Assembly (NCBI RefSeq): GCF_024763615.1
Contig: NC_077223.1
Span: forward strand, 70,742,627 to 70,806,626
Length of the DNA: 64,000 nucleotides
Origin: Phlebotomus papatasi
Lineage: Eukaryota; Arthropoda; Insecta; Diptera; Psychodidae
Direction: 5' to 3'
The notes beneath the pieces were generated by a model that was not told the origin of the DNA, did not search any database, and worked only from the letters and a program-made list of their open reading frames with translations. Both the position numbers and the translations under genes were made by a program. This document shows, one piece after another, positions 22,723-34,739 of this stretch. Positions within the stretch are counted from its first letter, which is position 1, and each line of letters begins with the position of its first letter.

Positions 22723-23485
22723 TATGAAAATATTCCATAAAAAGATTAATAAACCCGAGAAAAAATACTCCATTTTTGACTAAATATATACAGTGTCAAA
22801 ACCGTTAAAATTCCAAAAAGCTTTTACAGTAGAGTCTTAAAATTTTTTTTATTGTTTAAATAAATTCTTGAAGTCAATTATCTCTTCGTAGTACTACAAC
22901 TCATGACTTTACCCATAATTCGATACTAATATTCAATCTTAAAACATTTACCTCTATTAAATTTAAAAAAAAAAGTTTTCCGTGCTTTGCTATATTCTTT
23001 CGCACAGCACTTCGTTTTAATTCGTTTTAATTTGCCAAATTTCATAACCAAAATATTAAAAATAACTTATACAGCCCCATATTGTACTTAAAATTCTACA
23101 AGAACATGAATAAATAAATGAAAATAAATAAAAAAAATAAAATATAGAAGTTACAGGTTTAGAATATATTGTATTAGATCACATGTTAATGTTAATTTAT
23201 AAAATATCAATATATTGAATTAGGCAGATGTGTGACTGTTCTGAAATTAGGCTTAGCTGTCTTTAAGGCAATCGAGTTGAACATTTAATCGGCATTGATC
23301 AATCGCATTGATCGTAGCAAAATTAAATCGTGAGAAGCAAACTGTTTTCTTTCCGGAATAAAGCCTTTTTAACTTTCTCTAAAAGTCACTTCTTTTATGC
23401 ACGTTTTAAATTTTTCATTTTATCAAAATTGAGTTGATCGAAGCTTGAGTCATCCGAAGCTTTTCCCTATATGTACTAGGTTAAA

Positions 23486-24016
23486 TAACCCTCTAACGGG
23501 TAAGACCGCCTCCAGGCGGTCTTCACAAAAATCACATTTACAGCGACAATAAAGGTTTTATTTATTTAAAAGTGCTATAGTGTCCTCGGTAATAGTCTTA
23601 TAAACATCTCTTAAAAGTTTGAACTCATTTTAACTCTTCGTTTTGTTGCTATTCCCAGTTTTGTGTGACAGGTCAGAGAAAAAGCAACAAAAAATATTTG
23701 TGCAAAAAAACTCATTTCCAATTTCCATAAAAATACCGATTTAAAGTTATCTGACTAAAATAAATTTATTTTTTACTGAATGATATGCCATTCTACTTTG
23801 TATATTTTATTTAAAAAAATTGAAAAAGTAAAAATGTGAATTTTAGAAGCAAAAAGAGTTTCAAAAAAATTTTATATTTTCTCATCTAGTGCCTAAACTA
23901 AAAGAGATAATGAAGAATGGATGGTTTTTTCGACTTTATTGGATCATAATTATCCTAGAAAACTTTGTTTTAGAACTTTTTTTTAGCATATTAAAGAAAA
24001 CACTGTTAGAGGGTTA
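23486..24016. mobile_element. 531 bp TIR element, TAACCCTCTAAC ends
   Basis: TAACCCTCTAACGGG at 23486 is matched by CTGTTAGAGGGTTA ending at 24016. The left part carries a strong hairpin, GACCGCCTCCAGGCGGTC (23507-23524). The ends resemble the TTAA-type family at 17336 and 32912 but are distinct. Confidence 0.55.
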
Positions 24017-25309
24017 ATAAATTCATCCCGGGACCCCGATTGGCACAAGCGATTGAAAGTGAATTAACAATAAATTCGTTGTTACTGATTTTTTATAAAT
24101 TTAAATTATTATAATAATTAATCACCTGTTCTGTATCGATCTATTACCTGTTTGTAACCGATTAGAAAGAGTTCAAACTTGTTCGCGAGTCCATGATCTT
24201 TCTATCAATTCCAAATTTACCCAAATTAACTGAGAAATATACGCTTTCAAGAGCTAATTAACCTCAAATCTGGAAAACATATAACTAATATTTCAAGAAT
24301 ATTTTTAAATATGTTCGTAAACTCGATATGCACAGCTTCTAAACCTGAAGAATATTCAAAGATGAAAAAATCGTACAACGCATTTTCAAAATAGATCCAA
24401 AAATATGATTGTTGGACAGAATTAAAAGAGTATGGAAAAATCAAGATCATAAGGATCTTTGAGCCAAATTATGAGGAATGCCCAGAAGATCTGTGATGCA
24501 ATTCTTACGCCGTCACATTGCTATCCCGCCAAAATTTTCCCGATTTTGCGAAATAGAAATATACACCATACACAGAGTCTTCACTCTGTATGAGTGGGCA
24601 CGGATAAAGAGTGTGGCGCTCTCAGCGGGATGGCATGTGTAGTAGTGCATAAAAAGCGGAATAAAGGCTGTTATTTTGAATATCCCGCGAAATTTATTTC
24701 GCGAGCTCCTGGAGGTCTTGAGATGGCAAAATAGGTACATTTTAGTTGAAAATTTCGCGATTTAGTGCTCAAAAAATATTTGTTAAAATTGTTTCTATTA
24801 ATTTTATGTAATATATAAATACATAAATTTAATGTCCAAGAGGAAAGATTGAAATAATTATCGATGAATACTTTGGGGTTTCTTGGTGTCTCCAGACATA
24901 TCCCACAAAGATACTTATGGTCCATCACTTCAACATTCTGAAATATCTTAATGTGAAAATTCTCAATAAATGGGTAAAAGTATTTAATTAAATACATGTT
25001 ATTTCAATAACGAGTAGGATGGTGTTGTCCAGAAACGATTTGTGAAAAAAATTCAAAGATTTTCCTAGAACTACTTTTTTATAATTAATTTTTTCTATAA
25101 TTTTCTTCATTTTCTTCATAAATCCCTGAATATCCTTCGAATCCCCAAAAAGGATTGCGCAAGACTACTTGTCTTTTTCACAAAATATTCTCGAAAAAAG
25201 AGCTAAGTTCTCTGAAGATCATAAACACGGAGAACTTAAGGGTAAGGGACCGGTGTAACAATTTATAAACAACAATAACCTGATGGTCGTTGAATGGAAC
25301 ATTTCAGCC
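24017..25309. other. No gene seen
   Basis: AT-rich; short minus frames at 24247-24997 lack domains, promoters and splice context. A minor inverted pair (ACAGAGTCTTCACTCTGT, 24571-24588) is present. Confidence 0.3.
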
Positions 25310-26075
25310 CAGAATAAAAAAAAATTTCTTCTCAGAGCTTTTTCGGTTCCCTGCGGACCTTCTTCACGGGTCAAAAATGTCAGGTTTCTGGGATTTTGTC
25401 TTTCTTGGGAGCCAAAGGGATGTCTTCATTGGGTACATGGGTTCTGAGCCACACACTTCACGAACAATTTTACAGCAATATTTTACTTTTTACAAATAAG
25501 GTTACTACAGTAGACTCTCGCAAATTCGGCTCTTTTAAGATCGGGCTACTTTTTATTTCGGGCAGCGGTTACATTTGAAAAAAGTTTGTTGTCATTTTTC
25601 AAGTTTGATTATGATTATCAAATGAATCAAATATGCTCAAATTTAGCATGGTTTGTCTTAGTTTTGATGTGATTTTGCATTATTGAGGGATTTTCATGCA
25701 ATTTACGATATATATGAGTGTGTAAACTCAATATCTATAAGCACATGTCGCCCGAATTTCTGTCTAATTCGGCTGACATTTCGGTCCTATATGCCCGAAT
25801 TTGAGAGAGTCTACTGTAGTTACTACACAAGTTAACCAAAATAAAATAAAAATCTTTCTTGGCTACTAACTAAGTTTTGCTTAACTCATTTAGTAACTTA
25901 TTTGTAAAAAGTAAAATATCGCTGTAAAATTGTTCGTGGAGTATGTGATTCAGGACCCATATACCGCATGTACCCAATGAAGACATCCCTTTGGCCCCAA
26001 GAAAGACAAAGCCCCAGAAACCTGACATTTTCGACCAATGAAGAAGGTGCGCTGCGCAGGGCACCGAAATCTAGG
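25310..26075. repeat. Inverted duplication (about 190 bp arms) split by a MITE
   Basis: The left arm (about 25310-25503) and right arm (about 25885-26075) are diverged inverted copies sharing, for example, AATGTCAGGTTTCTGGG, CAAAGGGATGTCTTCATTGG and ACGAACAATTTTACAGC. The spacer holds the CAGTAGACTCTC element. The frames in the arms translate similarly but start and stop irregularly, so I treat them as repeat and not as a gene. Confidence 0.7.
25506..25818. mobile_element. MITE with CAGTAGACTCTC ends (pogo/Tigger-like), copy 2
   Basis: TACAGTAGACTCTCGCAAAT at the left, and the reverse complement TACAGTAGACTCTCTCAAAT at the right, in a 313 bp unit flanked by TA. GTTACTA/GTTACTACA-like sequence repeats outside both ends. 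It sits in the loop of the inverted duplication. Confidence 0.65.
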
Positions 26076-27271
26076 AAGAAAAGATTTATAACCCAAGGAC
26101 AAAATATTCATATTTTGATAGGTTATTTTGTTCATGTTTTACGATGATGTTAATATTACGTCTTCCTTCCCATCCTATGTTATTCAGCGGCCCCAGCTCT
26201 TTCCTCAAGGAAATATTTTCGCGAAGGACACAAGTTGTCCTATACAGCTTTATTTATAAGTTTGAAGAATATTCAAGGATTTATGAGAAAAATCGAGAAA
26301 ATTACAGGAAAAATTAAATGATAGGAAATTAGTTCGTTCTAGGGAATTTTTCCTTGAATTCTCCTGCAAAAATCATTTCTGGATTCTGGACACCAACGTT
26401 CTGTATTGTACAATTATTGAGATAAATACGAGTTTAAACAAGCAAGTTTATTAATTTCTTGAGAATTTTTACCTAAAGATATCTCAGAAATTTGACGTGA
26501 TATTTCTCCATAAATGTCTTGGGAGAACATGTTCATGAAACACCAAAAGGAAAACAAAAGTACTCATCCACTTGCACCCCCGACAAGAAAGGATTTCATT
26601 TTATTGCACTGTGTTTTAGAAATAAACTTTAGGTATTATAGTTCATAACGAAATTGTTTATTAAATACCCAAGGCATTAATAAATTCATATGGAAAAATC
26701 ATTTAAAAAAATTATTTTGTTGCCTTGGACCACACTTGTAACAAAGAAATTAAAATTTGAGTGATTTGATGAAGCCGGCTATGTAACGGAAATGATTTTG
26801 AAAATATCCCGCAATTAAAGAGTGAACGAGAGAGTGCGAGCGAGAGTAATGGCATGATTGAGAAATGACAGTCTCATTGAACAAAGCGTTGAATTTCACG
26901 GATTTTTCTCTAGTTTTTCGCGAATTTAATGTTTTAGTAAATCAAATTACAATAATTTTCATCTCATAAAGGGTGTTTCTGTGTTTAAATGTGAATAATT
27001 TGCTCAAAAGTCCACAAAATATGAGCTGAAGCGGCTTCACACACACAACCACCATCCCGAAAAATCTGGATAAATTTTGTGACGGACATCGGAATTGGGG
27101 GTCTGAAGTCGATATCTGTAACCGTTTTGGCATCTAACTCTGAATACGGACGAACGTTTGAGACGGACAAACTGCATATCGTCATCATTATCGAGAGATC
27201 AGATTTCCAAAATTCTACGAAAATATGCTTCCTTAAGTATTGAGGTGTCTAAATTGGTCTAAATGGATATA
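26076..27271. other. No supported gene
   Basis: AT-rich. A 67-codon minus frame (27188-26985) has reasonable composition but no start context, domain or introns that I can defend. Confidence 0.3.
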
Positions 27272-27720
27272 AGGTAAATTGTCCTCACTCGACCGGTGGA
27301 AGGTCAATTTCTGAATTTTTTATTATCAATTTCTATGAAATTGTTACTGATTCGTATTATTTATGGAATAACTAACCCAATTAACCTATTAATGTTAGAT
27401 CATACGTTAAATATTACAGCAAATATATCGACGGTTCCATTCCATACTATGCTATCTCAGAATGACAACTTTTCAAGAGAGCCATTTGAAGTTGGCGATT
27501 TCCTATTCTGCCCGTGTATTTTTTTTTTTTTTTCGAAAGTATGAAATGTATCGTTACCCGAACATCGGATGACCACCAAATTTTCACCAATTGTAACCTC
27601 AGGAACAACATATCTCTCGGAGTAATATAAGGCTAAGTCGACTTAACATAGTATGGAATGGAGTCGTCGATATATAAATTGAATAAATAACTCTACCGAT
27701 CGACTGAGGGCACTTTACCT
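27272..27720. mobile_element. 449 bp TIR element with two nested inverted pairs
   Basis: Ends AGGTAAATTGTCCTCACTCG and, in reverse, AGGTAAAGTGCCCTCAGTCG. Inside, TCGACGGTTCCATTCCATAC (27428 on) is matched in inverted orientation by GTATGGAATGGAGTCGTCGA (ending 27670), giving a second long stem. Confidence 0.6.
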
Positions 27721-28043
27721 TATTATACCTCATTCAAAATCGAAGTATTATAAAATATCCAAACTCCCAAATCTGAAGATACAAGAAAAGGTATGAGTAC
27801 CTCTTCTTCCTCAATGACTTACCTGTTATAATACGTGAGCAATTCATGTCGTACGATCACCTTTAATAACTGCAGCGGCTGGAGATTCAACTGATAGCAC
27901 GTGTGTATTGAAAGAAAGTTTTAACAATCAACAATTAGTTTAGGATCTATTGTCACACTACAATAATGATGACCATTTAAATGGATTTAACTTTGAACAT
28001 GATCAACATGATGATTGATATCGAAAGAATTATTCGCCTAAAT

Positions 28044-29063
28044 CTAGAGGAAAGTGTTGGGGATGCCTCTGGGTTTTCTTCTGTGGATACCTCGATCGAA
28101 TTCATCATCTCCCTCCCCCACATAAATGTATGTATCATTCTCCACGGGGATGGGTTTTGTGTAAGTTATGTCCACAATTTCGGTGCTCTCATTAGGTAAA
28201 TCCGATTGATCTTCTGATGATTGTACCCATGGAAAGGGGTATGGTAAATATTTGGTGGTGGTCTGGGTAGGTTTTCTTGTTGTAGCCCGAGTGATTTTCC
28301 TTGTGGTCCTAGTAGTTCCTGTACTTCTTGTGATCCTTGTGGTTCTTGTGGTTCTTGTGGTCCTTGTAGGGGTTGTCTGAATGGGCTTTCTCGTTGTGAG
28401 GATGGTAGTTTTAAGAGTAGTTGGTGCAGTTAAATTAGCTTGATATTGAGAACTATTCCATACTGGTGGTCTGCTCAAATCCTCATGAGCGTACGTTGAG
28501 AACATTGATTGAATACGTTGTGCGAAAATTTCCAACACTAGAGGAAATTTACTTTCCGACCCAGCCCCAACAATTTTAATTGGGGGTAGTTTGACTATGG
28601 CTCCACCCTGAAAGGCTGGGTTCTTCTGGATATTAGCGAGTGTATCTTGCCAATTGGGGGTGCTATTGGCGCTTTCGTTATCAGGTTTGATGAAAGCATA
28701 ATCGAGGATTGGGGTATAGGGCAAGTTTGCATAATTCTCTTTGGGTGGTTCACCCTCAAAGGCCAAATGTACCGCATTGTTATTCTGCATGAGATTCAAG
28801 AGGAAGTTCGAGGCAACAGATGATCCAGGTTTAGCCACATGGAGGACGTCATTAGATGTTATGCCGTTGCTCTCAGTGGTATTCTGATCTGACCATCCCT
28901 CGTCTCGAGCCTGCGTTCTAGTCAAAGAGGCCACCGCAGCATTCCTGACCGGGTTCAAGGTTTTCCGACTGGCATCAGCCACTTTTGATGATGGTACTGG
29001 CGATGACCAAACCGGTGCGACAAGTATGCAAAGCACAGCATGACACGAAAATATCGCAATCAT
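28044..29063 (-). CDS. Secreted Thr-rich protein, unknown family
   Basis: Single open frame of 339 residues. The start at 29063 gives MIAIFSCHAVLCILVAPVWS, a good signal peptide. The mature protein has a mixed N-terminal region, a conserved-looking block around residues 150-200 (GGAIVKLPPIKIVGAG, LVLEIFAQRIQSMF), then a low-complexity segment of TTR/TTRKPTQTT repeats suited to O-glycosylation, and an acidic tail before RKPRGIPNTFL. It heads the minus-strand cluster of secreted low-complexity genes (28-41.5 kb). Function is not known; by neighbourhood and composition it is probably an extracellular or mucin-like matrix protein. A 5' non-coding exon may exist but was not identified. Confidence 0.7.
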   Translation of the reverse strand: MIAIFSCHAVLCILVAPVWSSPVPSSKVADASRKTLNPVRNAAVASLTRTQARDEGWSDQNTTESNGITSNDVLHVAKPGSSVASNFLLNLMQNNNAVHLAFEGEPPKENYANLPYTPILDYAFIKPDNESANSTPNWQDTLANIQKNPAFQGGAIVKLPPIKIVGAGSESKFPLVLEIFAQRIQSMFSTYAHEDLSRPPVWNSSQYQANLTAPTTLKTTILTTRKPIQTTPTRTTRTTRTTRITRSTGTTRTTRKITRATTRKPTQTTTKYLPYPFPWVQSSEDQSDLPNESTEIVDITYTKPIPVENDTYIYVGEGDDEFDRGIHRRKPRGIPNTFL

Positions 29064-29720
29064 TATTTCTTGTATATCACAAAAGCCTTATTCCTCAGGA
29101 GTATATTGTGCTGATTTTCTTGGTGCCACGTTCCTTGAATCACGACCAAGTTGAAAGGCCAATACAATAAAATTCTCAGACATTTGCATAAGTGACCATT
29201 TATCGCTAAAGAACCATCTTCTTTGGATTCTTTTAAGAAGATGTGGGTTGATAATTTTCCAAACTTACCTCAATCTCTCTTCCAAAGCACAAACTCTTCT
29301 TGTGCCAGGGAATCTCCTCAGAAATTTAATCACTAACCAATTGATCAGCAGTTGGGCACCACTTAGTACGTGCTCTCAGCACAAACTGCCGATGGATTTC
29401 ATCTTCACAGATATACTTTCCCGAAGTGCACATTAGAAACCGGTTGAGAATTTTCTGGGACACTCTTGGAAACCCTCTTCTTGTGCACAAACACCTTGCA
29501 AATTTCATTGATCGGAGATCATTTATTTTAATACTTTTTTTCATGGCATTTTACATATATTTGTATGACTTCTTTTTTTTCGATGATGTGATGAGATGAT
29601 ACTCGATGAGATGATCAATGAGATTCTGTTGAGAATTTCTTCGATCCCGTATACAGCCGCTCCTGATTTTTTTTTTGTGGAAAATTCTCTGTACATTTCT
29701 GATGTTGTTGATAGTAGGAT

Positions 29721-32068
29721 CTATTCGTCTTTTTCTTCTGCCGGGTCTGCCTCCTTGGCCTCAGGAATCTCGAGAAACTCTCCGGCAACAGAGGTGGCTG
29801 TTGGAGCGGCAAAAGCAAGACCATCCTTGGCCAGGGATGCTGCTGTAGCCATAGGTTGAGCTGAAGCAACACCTCCAATACCAGCAAAAGCAATACTCTC
29901 AGGAGCTGCCTGAGCTACACTTGGGTTTTCAGGTTCAAGCTTCAGTGATTCAGGTTGCTCCCTTGCCATTTCCCTCATCTGCATGTAGTCCTTATCAGGA
30001 TCTTCCATTAGTGACTCCTCATTACTGGGTTCCTCTCTACGGAGTTCAAGATTTTCTTCTTCCAACATTTCAGTCTTCTCTGGCTCTTCGTCCTCTTTAG
30101 GGGCCTCCTCAAATTGGCTGCGTTCATCCAACATAAATTCCTTCTCCTCCATTATGGCACCATCTCCAGGTTCATCTTCTGGATCAGCTTTCAAAGACAT
30201 TTCCGAGATATCACTAGAACTTGAAATCTGCAAGAATAAAGGCTTAATAAATCTCTGAATTAATAATTAAAACTACAAATACTTACAGCATCGTTCTGAT
30301 TATTTCTCGGGATTTCATTGTCTTGAGATCTCGCTCCAAGAATAAGATTCTGAGGCGGTGGAAGACTGTATATGGGATTCAAAGGACTGGCAAAAGCATC
30401 GTAATTTCCAAAGAACTGAGGCTGTCCTGCGAGAACAAACACTCTGTCATCAGCCGGTGGCGCAGACTGGGGTAATTGAGGTATTTGGGGAAGTGGTGCA
30501 TTGGGAATGCCAGGTAAGCCAAGATTAGGATTCTGAGGTATTTGGAAATTTGGCAATTGAGAAATTGGAAGTTGAGCTATCTGTGGAGCTTGAGGGTTTT
30601 GTAAGTTTGGAATTTGGGGAGATTGAGATGCTTGACCACTTTGCTGATTCTGAGGTGCCTGTGGCATCTGGGATCCCTGAGGTAATTGAGGGAGCTGTAA
30701 ATTAGGAAGTCCCGATATTTGAGGAAGTTGTGGAAGCGGAATATTAGGTATTTGTGGTACTCCTGGTATCTGAGGAATGTTTGGAATCTGTGGAATTTGA
30801 CCACCCTGAGAACCCTGGGGAGCTTGGGGAATAAGATTGGGAATCTGAGGTATTCCTGGTATCTGGGGAATATTAGGTATCTGAGGAATTTGCGGAATGA
30901 TCTGAGAACCCTGACTACCTTGGGAACCCTGTGTTCCTTGAGTATTCTGAGAACCTTGGGCACTCTGAGGAATCAAATTAGAAATCTGATTTATTCCAGG
31001 TATCTGGGGAAATTGTGAAATTAACTGAGATCCCTGGCTACCTTGAGAACCTTGAGAATTTTGGGAACCTTGAGAACCCTGAGGAATTAAATTAGGAATC
31101 TGAGGTATTCCTGGTATCTGAGGAATATTGGGTATCTGGGGAATTTGTGGAATCTGGGGGATTAGAGAACCCTGGCTTCCTTGAGTATTTTGGGAACCCT
31201 GAGAACCCTGAGGAATCAAATTAGGAATCTGAGGTATTCCTGGTATCTGAGGAATATTAGGTATCTGGGGAATTTGTGGAATCTGGGGGATTAGAGAACC
31301 CTGACTGCCTTGAGTATTTTGAGAACCCTGAGAACCCTGAGGAATCAAATTAGGAATCTGAGGTATCCCAGGTATTTGAGGAATATTAGGTATCTGGGGA
31401 ATTTGTGGAATTTGAGGAATTTGAGGAATTTGCGGTATCTGGGGAGCCTGAGGTTGTGCTGGGGCTTGTGGGTTTTGCGCTGTATCTTGGGAAATTCGCT
31501 CTGCATTTGGATTTTGAGATGGAGTTGGTGGAAGGGTTGCAGGACGAGTTAAGATCCCTTGAGGGAGATTAGCCTGTTGTACTCCAGACTCAGCTGATGG
31601 TGGCTGCGTAGAGGCAGACTGGGCTGGTGATGACTGAGTGGATGGAGGCTGTGAAGGATCCGGTGAAGGCTGTGGTGCAGCTTGTGGCTGGGATGTTGGT
31701 GCCTGTGTTGAGGATCCCTGTGGTCTCTGCTGCTGACTCTGCTCAGTCCACCAATTGTTAATGATCTGGAAGATATCGAAGCCACTACCATCCTGACGCT
31801 GGAAAGTAATTAGTGGCCTATTGGCATTGGGAGTATTAGGGTAGTAGAGGATGATTCGCTGATTGCCTGATTCGATTCTTCCCAACTGATTAATTGGCGC
31901 AATAACCGGTTGCTGTTGATTCAAGGCTGGTTGCAGGGCATATTGTGCCCGAGGACTGAGCAACAGAAATTGCTGCGGTGCACTCTGAACAACCGCCACC
32001 GAAATGGCAATCCAGAGGGTTACTTGCATCATCTGTCGAGACAAAGAAGAGTCGCTTTTAGCCACCAT
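29721..32068 (-). CDS. Secreted Pro/Gln-rich matrix protein with DUF4774-like C-terminus
   Basis: Two exons, 32068-30287 and 30227-29721 (donor GCT|GTAAGT, acceptor TTGCAG|ATTTC, phase 0), giving 762 residues. The N-terminus MVAKSDSSLSRQMMQVTLWI contains a signal peptide; translation could instead start at the Met pair at residues 13-14. Residues about 110-560 are low complexity: QP/SQP-rich, then PQIPQIPN-type repeats with 43-residue higher-order units. After an acidic Glu-rich segment in exon 2 comes ESIAFAGIGGVASAQPMATA...KDGLAFAAPTATS, the same motif order as in the next gene (AIAGPGG, KDGLAVARPVATA). I recall this as the DUF4774 family of insect secreted proteins. Poly(A) signal candidate TTTATT at 29522-29527. 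A cuticle or extracellular matrix role is inferred. Confidence 0.75.
30800..31440 (-). repeat. Coding 129 bp repeats in the Pro/Gln-rich gene
   Basis: About four to five units of 43 codons built from (P-Q-I)n, NIPQIPGIPQIPNLIPQ and GSQGSQNTQGSQGS. Two adjacent units begin at 31161 and 31290 on the plus strand and are nearly identical. Farther units diverge and carry insertions. Confidence 0.8.
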
Positions 32069-32433
32069 TGACCTCGAAGAAGCGAAGAACGTCGAATAAA
32101 AAAATTCCTCAACATATCGATTGAATTCTCTTGCTATTCTTCCCAGCCACCATCAAAGCTGTTTGCATTGAGGCAGGTCATGGACTGAAGAAATTACCAC
32201 GGGAAATTAATCATTTCACACCAGAATACACACAATTTTTTTGGTTTATCGTACAAATAAACACACCACAACACTTAGGCACGAAAAACTTTTCCGGGGT
32301 GGGAGTTTATAAGGGGGTAGTGTCGCATACTTTAAAAAAAAGAATACTGATAACAAACCTTGGTGCTCTGCGTCGACCGTTCTCGACACAATCCTCCAGT
32401 GCACTGTAAGCTATGGAGGGTTCTTCACTGCCC

Positions 32434-32439
32434 TTTATA
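32434..32439 (-). promoter_or_regulatory. Candidate TATA box for the Pro/Gln-rich gene
   Basis: On the minus strand CTATAAAGGG is followed after about 30 bp by a possible initiator (TTACAGTGC). A donor-like CCAAG|GTTTGT at about 32360 and an AG just upstream of the coding exon would allow a 5' UTR intron. A second TATAAA is at 32306-32311, so the choice is uncertain. Confidence 0.35.
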
Positions 32440-32911
32440 GACTCACCATCGTCCACGTTGAGGTGCACGAACAATGTAATTGCTTCTTATGTCTGTAGTT
32501 TTGTATTTTTTTCGCCACCTCACCGAAGAAACACCTTTCTGGGGTGTTCACATACTGCTCTTTTTTGCACAATTGGTTGATCGACGTTGTGCAATGGCCT
32601 ATTGGTAATTGGCTGAAGAATTTTTTGGCGAACTTCCATGTGCATCCACTCAAACAATTTGGCGCGAAAATACGCAATATAAAAATTGCTAGGAAGCTTA
32701 ATTTTTTTAAAAGAGTTCGTAAAGTAGTTTAAGGAGAATCGACTAAAGGTGAAGAACTTTGCTGTTTACTCTCAGTAAGTGGACCTTTATCTCAAGTAGA
32801 ATTTTAAACATATTTTATAAAAATTGTTTATTAAATTTAATGCGAAGACGGGTTGGGTAGTTCAGCAAAGTTCAACTTTCTTCACTACTCCTAGTTCTAC
32901 TCAAAAATTAT

Positions 32912-33432
32912 TTAACCCTTTAAGGACGATTGGAACACCGGTGTCCCATAAAGAAAATAATTTTCCCTGACTGTCTAAAGTTATTTTTTTCTTATATCTG
33001 TACATAATTGTAAAGTAGAAGGCTGACGGAACCTAGAATATTTTTTGCAAGTCTCTAGCTATTGCTATGTAGTAAATATTTAAGCTCAAAAATGCCGAAT
33101 TTTTAAATTCTCAAATTCATAATTGATTTTATTTATTTTTTATACTTTCAATTTTTTTAAGCAAAACCTTTTTGGCATTAAAAACTACAATACTCAAACG
33201 TAATAATTTTCATTAGAATGAAAATGATCATTCATTAGTATTGTCAGAAAAATTACTTAAATTTTTGGGCTATTTTTGTCCCTATCGTTCATAGAGGCAC
33301 AAAATACACCGAATCAGACTCTGTTGGACTTTCCAAGGTTAGATGTAAAACTTATCATTGATTATGTTTCTCAGTTTGATTTTTATTGTTGATTTTCAGT
33401 CCGTAAAAAGTGTCTCGTCGTTAAAGGGTTAA
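32912..33432. mobile_element. TTAA-ended MITE (piggyBac-like ends), copy 2
   Basis: Starts TTAACCCTTTAAGGACGATT and ends GTCGTTAAAGGGTTAA. It is the inverted homologue of 17336-17856 along its whole length. It includes the palindrome ACACCGGTGT. Confidence 0.7.
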
Positions 33433-34739
33433 TGTATTTAACGGTCACGCATCCTACATAAATCAAATTATATAAGACACTTCCATAATCCAATAATCCA
33501 AATTCCATAATCCATAATTCCATAATCCAAAGGCATTGTAGATTACGAAACACAAAGGATTCGTTCTGTTTAAAAATAGGCCACGCCCCCTAAAGCTCGT
33601 ATTTATAAACAAACATGGTAAAACTTTAACAAAAGAATGGCACAGTAAATTAAAAATATAAAAAAAAGAATAAAAATGTGTTATGAAAAAATACACTACC
33701 AATTATTGTTCAAAAAAATTATTTGAGAAAGTTCAGTGTCTCTGGAATGGTTTGTTTCCGTGCAAAATTGATGACAATGACTTTTTTTTAATGATGACGG
33801 TAATTTTTGACTCTAGGTGACTGACCCATGCTGTTCATAAGCTAGCTTTAATTCTAGCTTTTAAGGATTCTTTTCATGGATCCGGTGTGGTAGATACACT
33901 GAGAAAAAAGAGGGTGCGATTAGCTTTTCTTCCTCATAACTTTAACACCTTTTAGGTGTAAAAATATATCAACATTTTTTAATGTTAATTTTACACCTTT
34001 TTAAGGGTAAAATTAACATGAAACAGGGTAATTTTAAACCCCAATACACCTACAAAGGATAATATTTACACAGATTTTGGATCAATACTGCAAGGTAAAA
34101 TTAACATTTCCGGAATGTTAAGATCCTTATGTGCTAGAATTAGAGAAAATCTTACAAATAGCAAAGAGGAAAAGTCATTCCTGGAGAGTAAAGATATATT
34201 CCTATATTCAACCTTATAAATTCAAAATCCTTACTTAATTGGCTTTAACTTCTTAAAGGGGCGTGGCTTAAAACAATATTTGCAAAGTTTAGCAAGGGAC
34301 TCAAAGAATTTACAAAATATCACCATTTTTAGGACCAAAAGTATATTACCATTTGCAACTGAAGTACTTCATTTTGTTTTATTACAAAACATGACTAAAA
34401 TCTTTAAAATTTCAATTTAATGATCCGGACATTCGAAAAGGAAAAAATATTTTTCTTAACGAAGTCAACTTTTTTCTCGAATCATCACTTTCTGCTTTTA
34501 GCTAATCAGTTACTTCAGTGAGAGTTCTCTGAATTAGAAATCATTTAATTCCATTAATAGCAATATTGCTCTCCTTGTAATGCAAGTCTCGTGGTAAAAG
34601 CATATAAAGTGCAAGATGCATAATGCAGAAGAAAAGAAACTTGAAGGTCATGAAACCAGTTGGATGGATGAATCTGTCTTTATTGGGCGACTATTTTATT
34701 GCCTTCACAATTACTAATCTTCCTCATGCAGACAATCCA
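33433..34739. other. No gene seen; short repeats
   Basis: Contains a CCATAATCC/CCAATAATCC short tandem (33482-33530) and, at 33895-34130, a stretch with repeated GGTGTAAAATTAACA words in both orientations that may be another small inverted-repeat element. TTTATT at 34678-34683 and 34695-34700 are poly(A) signals for the minus-strand gene ending at 34740. Confidence 0.35.

Noticed and set aside
25290..26135. Two related short proteins encoded by the inverted arms
   Set aside because: The frames arise from duplicated repeat DNA, differ in ends, and lack start, splice or domain support.
26985..27188. 67-codon minus frame
   Set aside because: Overlapping frames on the same strand are similarly open; nothing supports translation.
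30577..30963. Alternative minus-strand frame over the PQIP repeats
   Set aside because: Out-of-frame shadow of the 762-residue gene.
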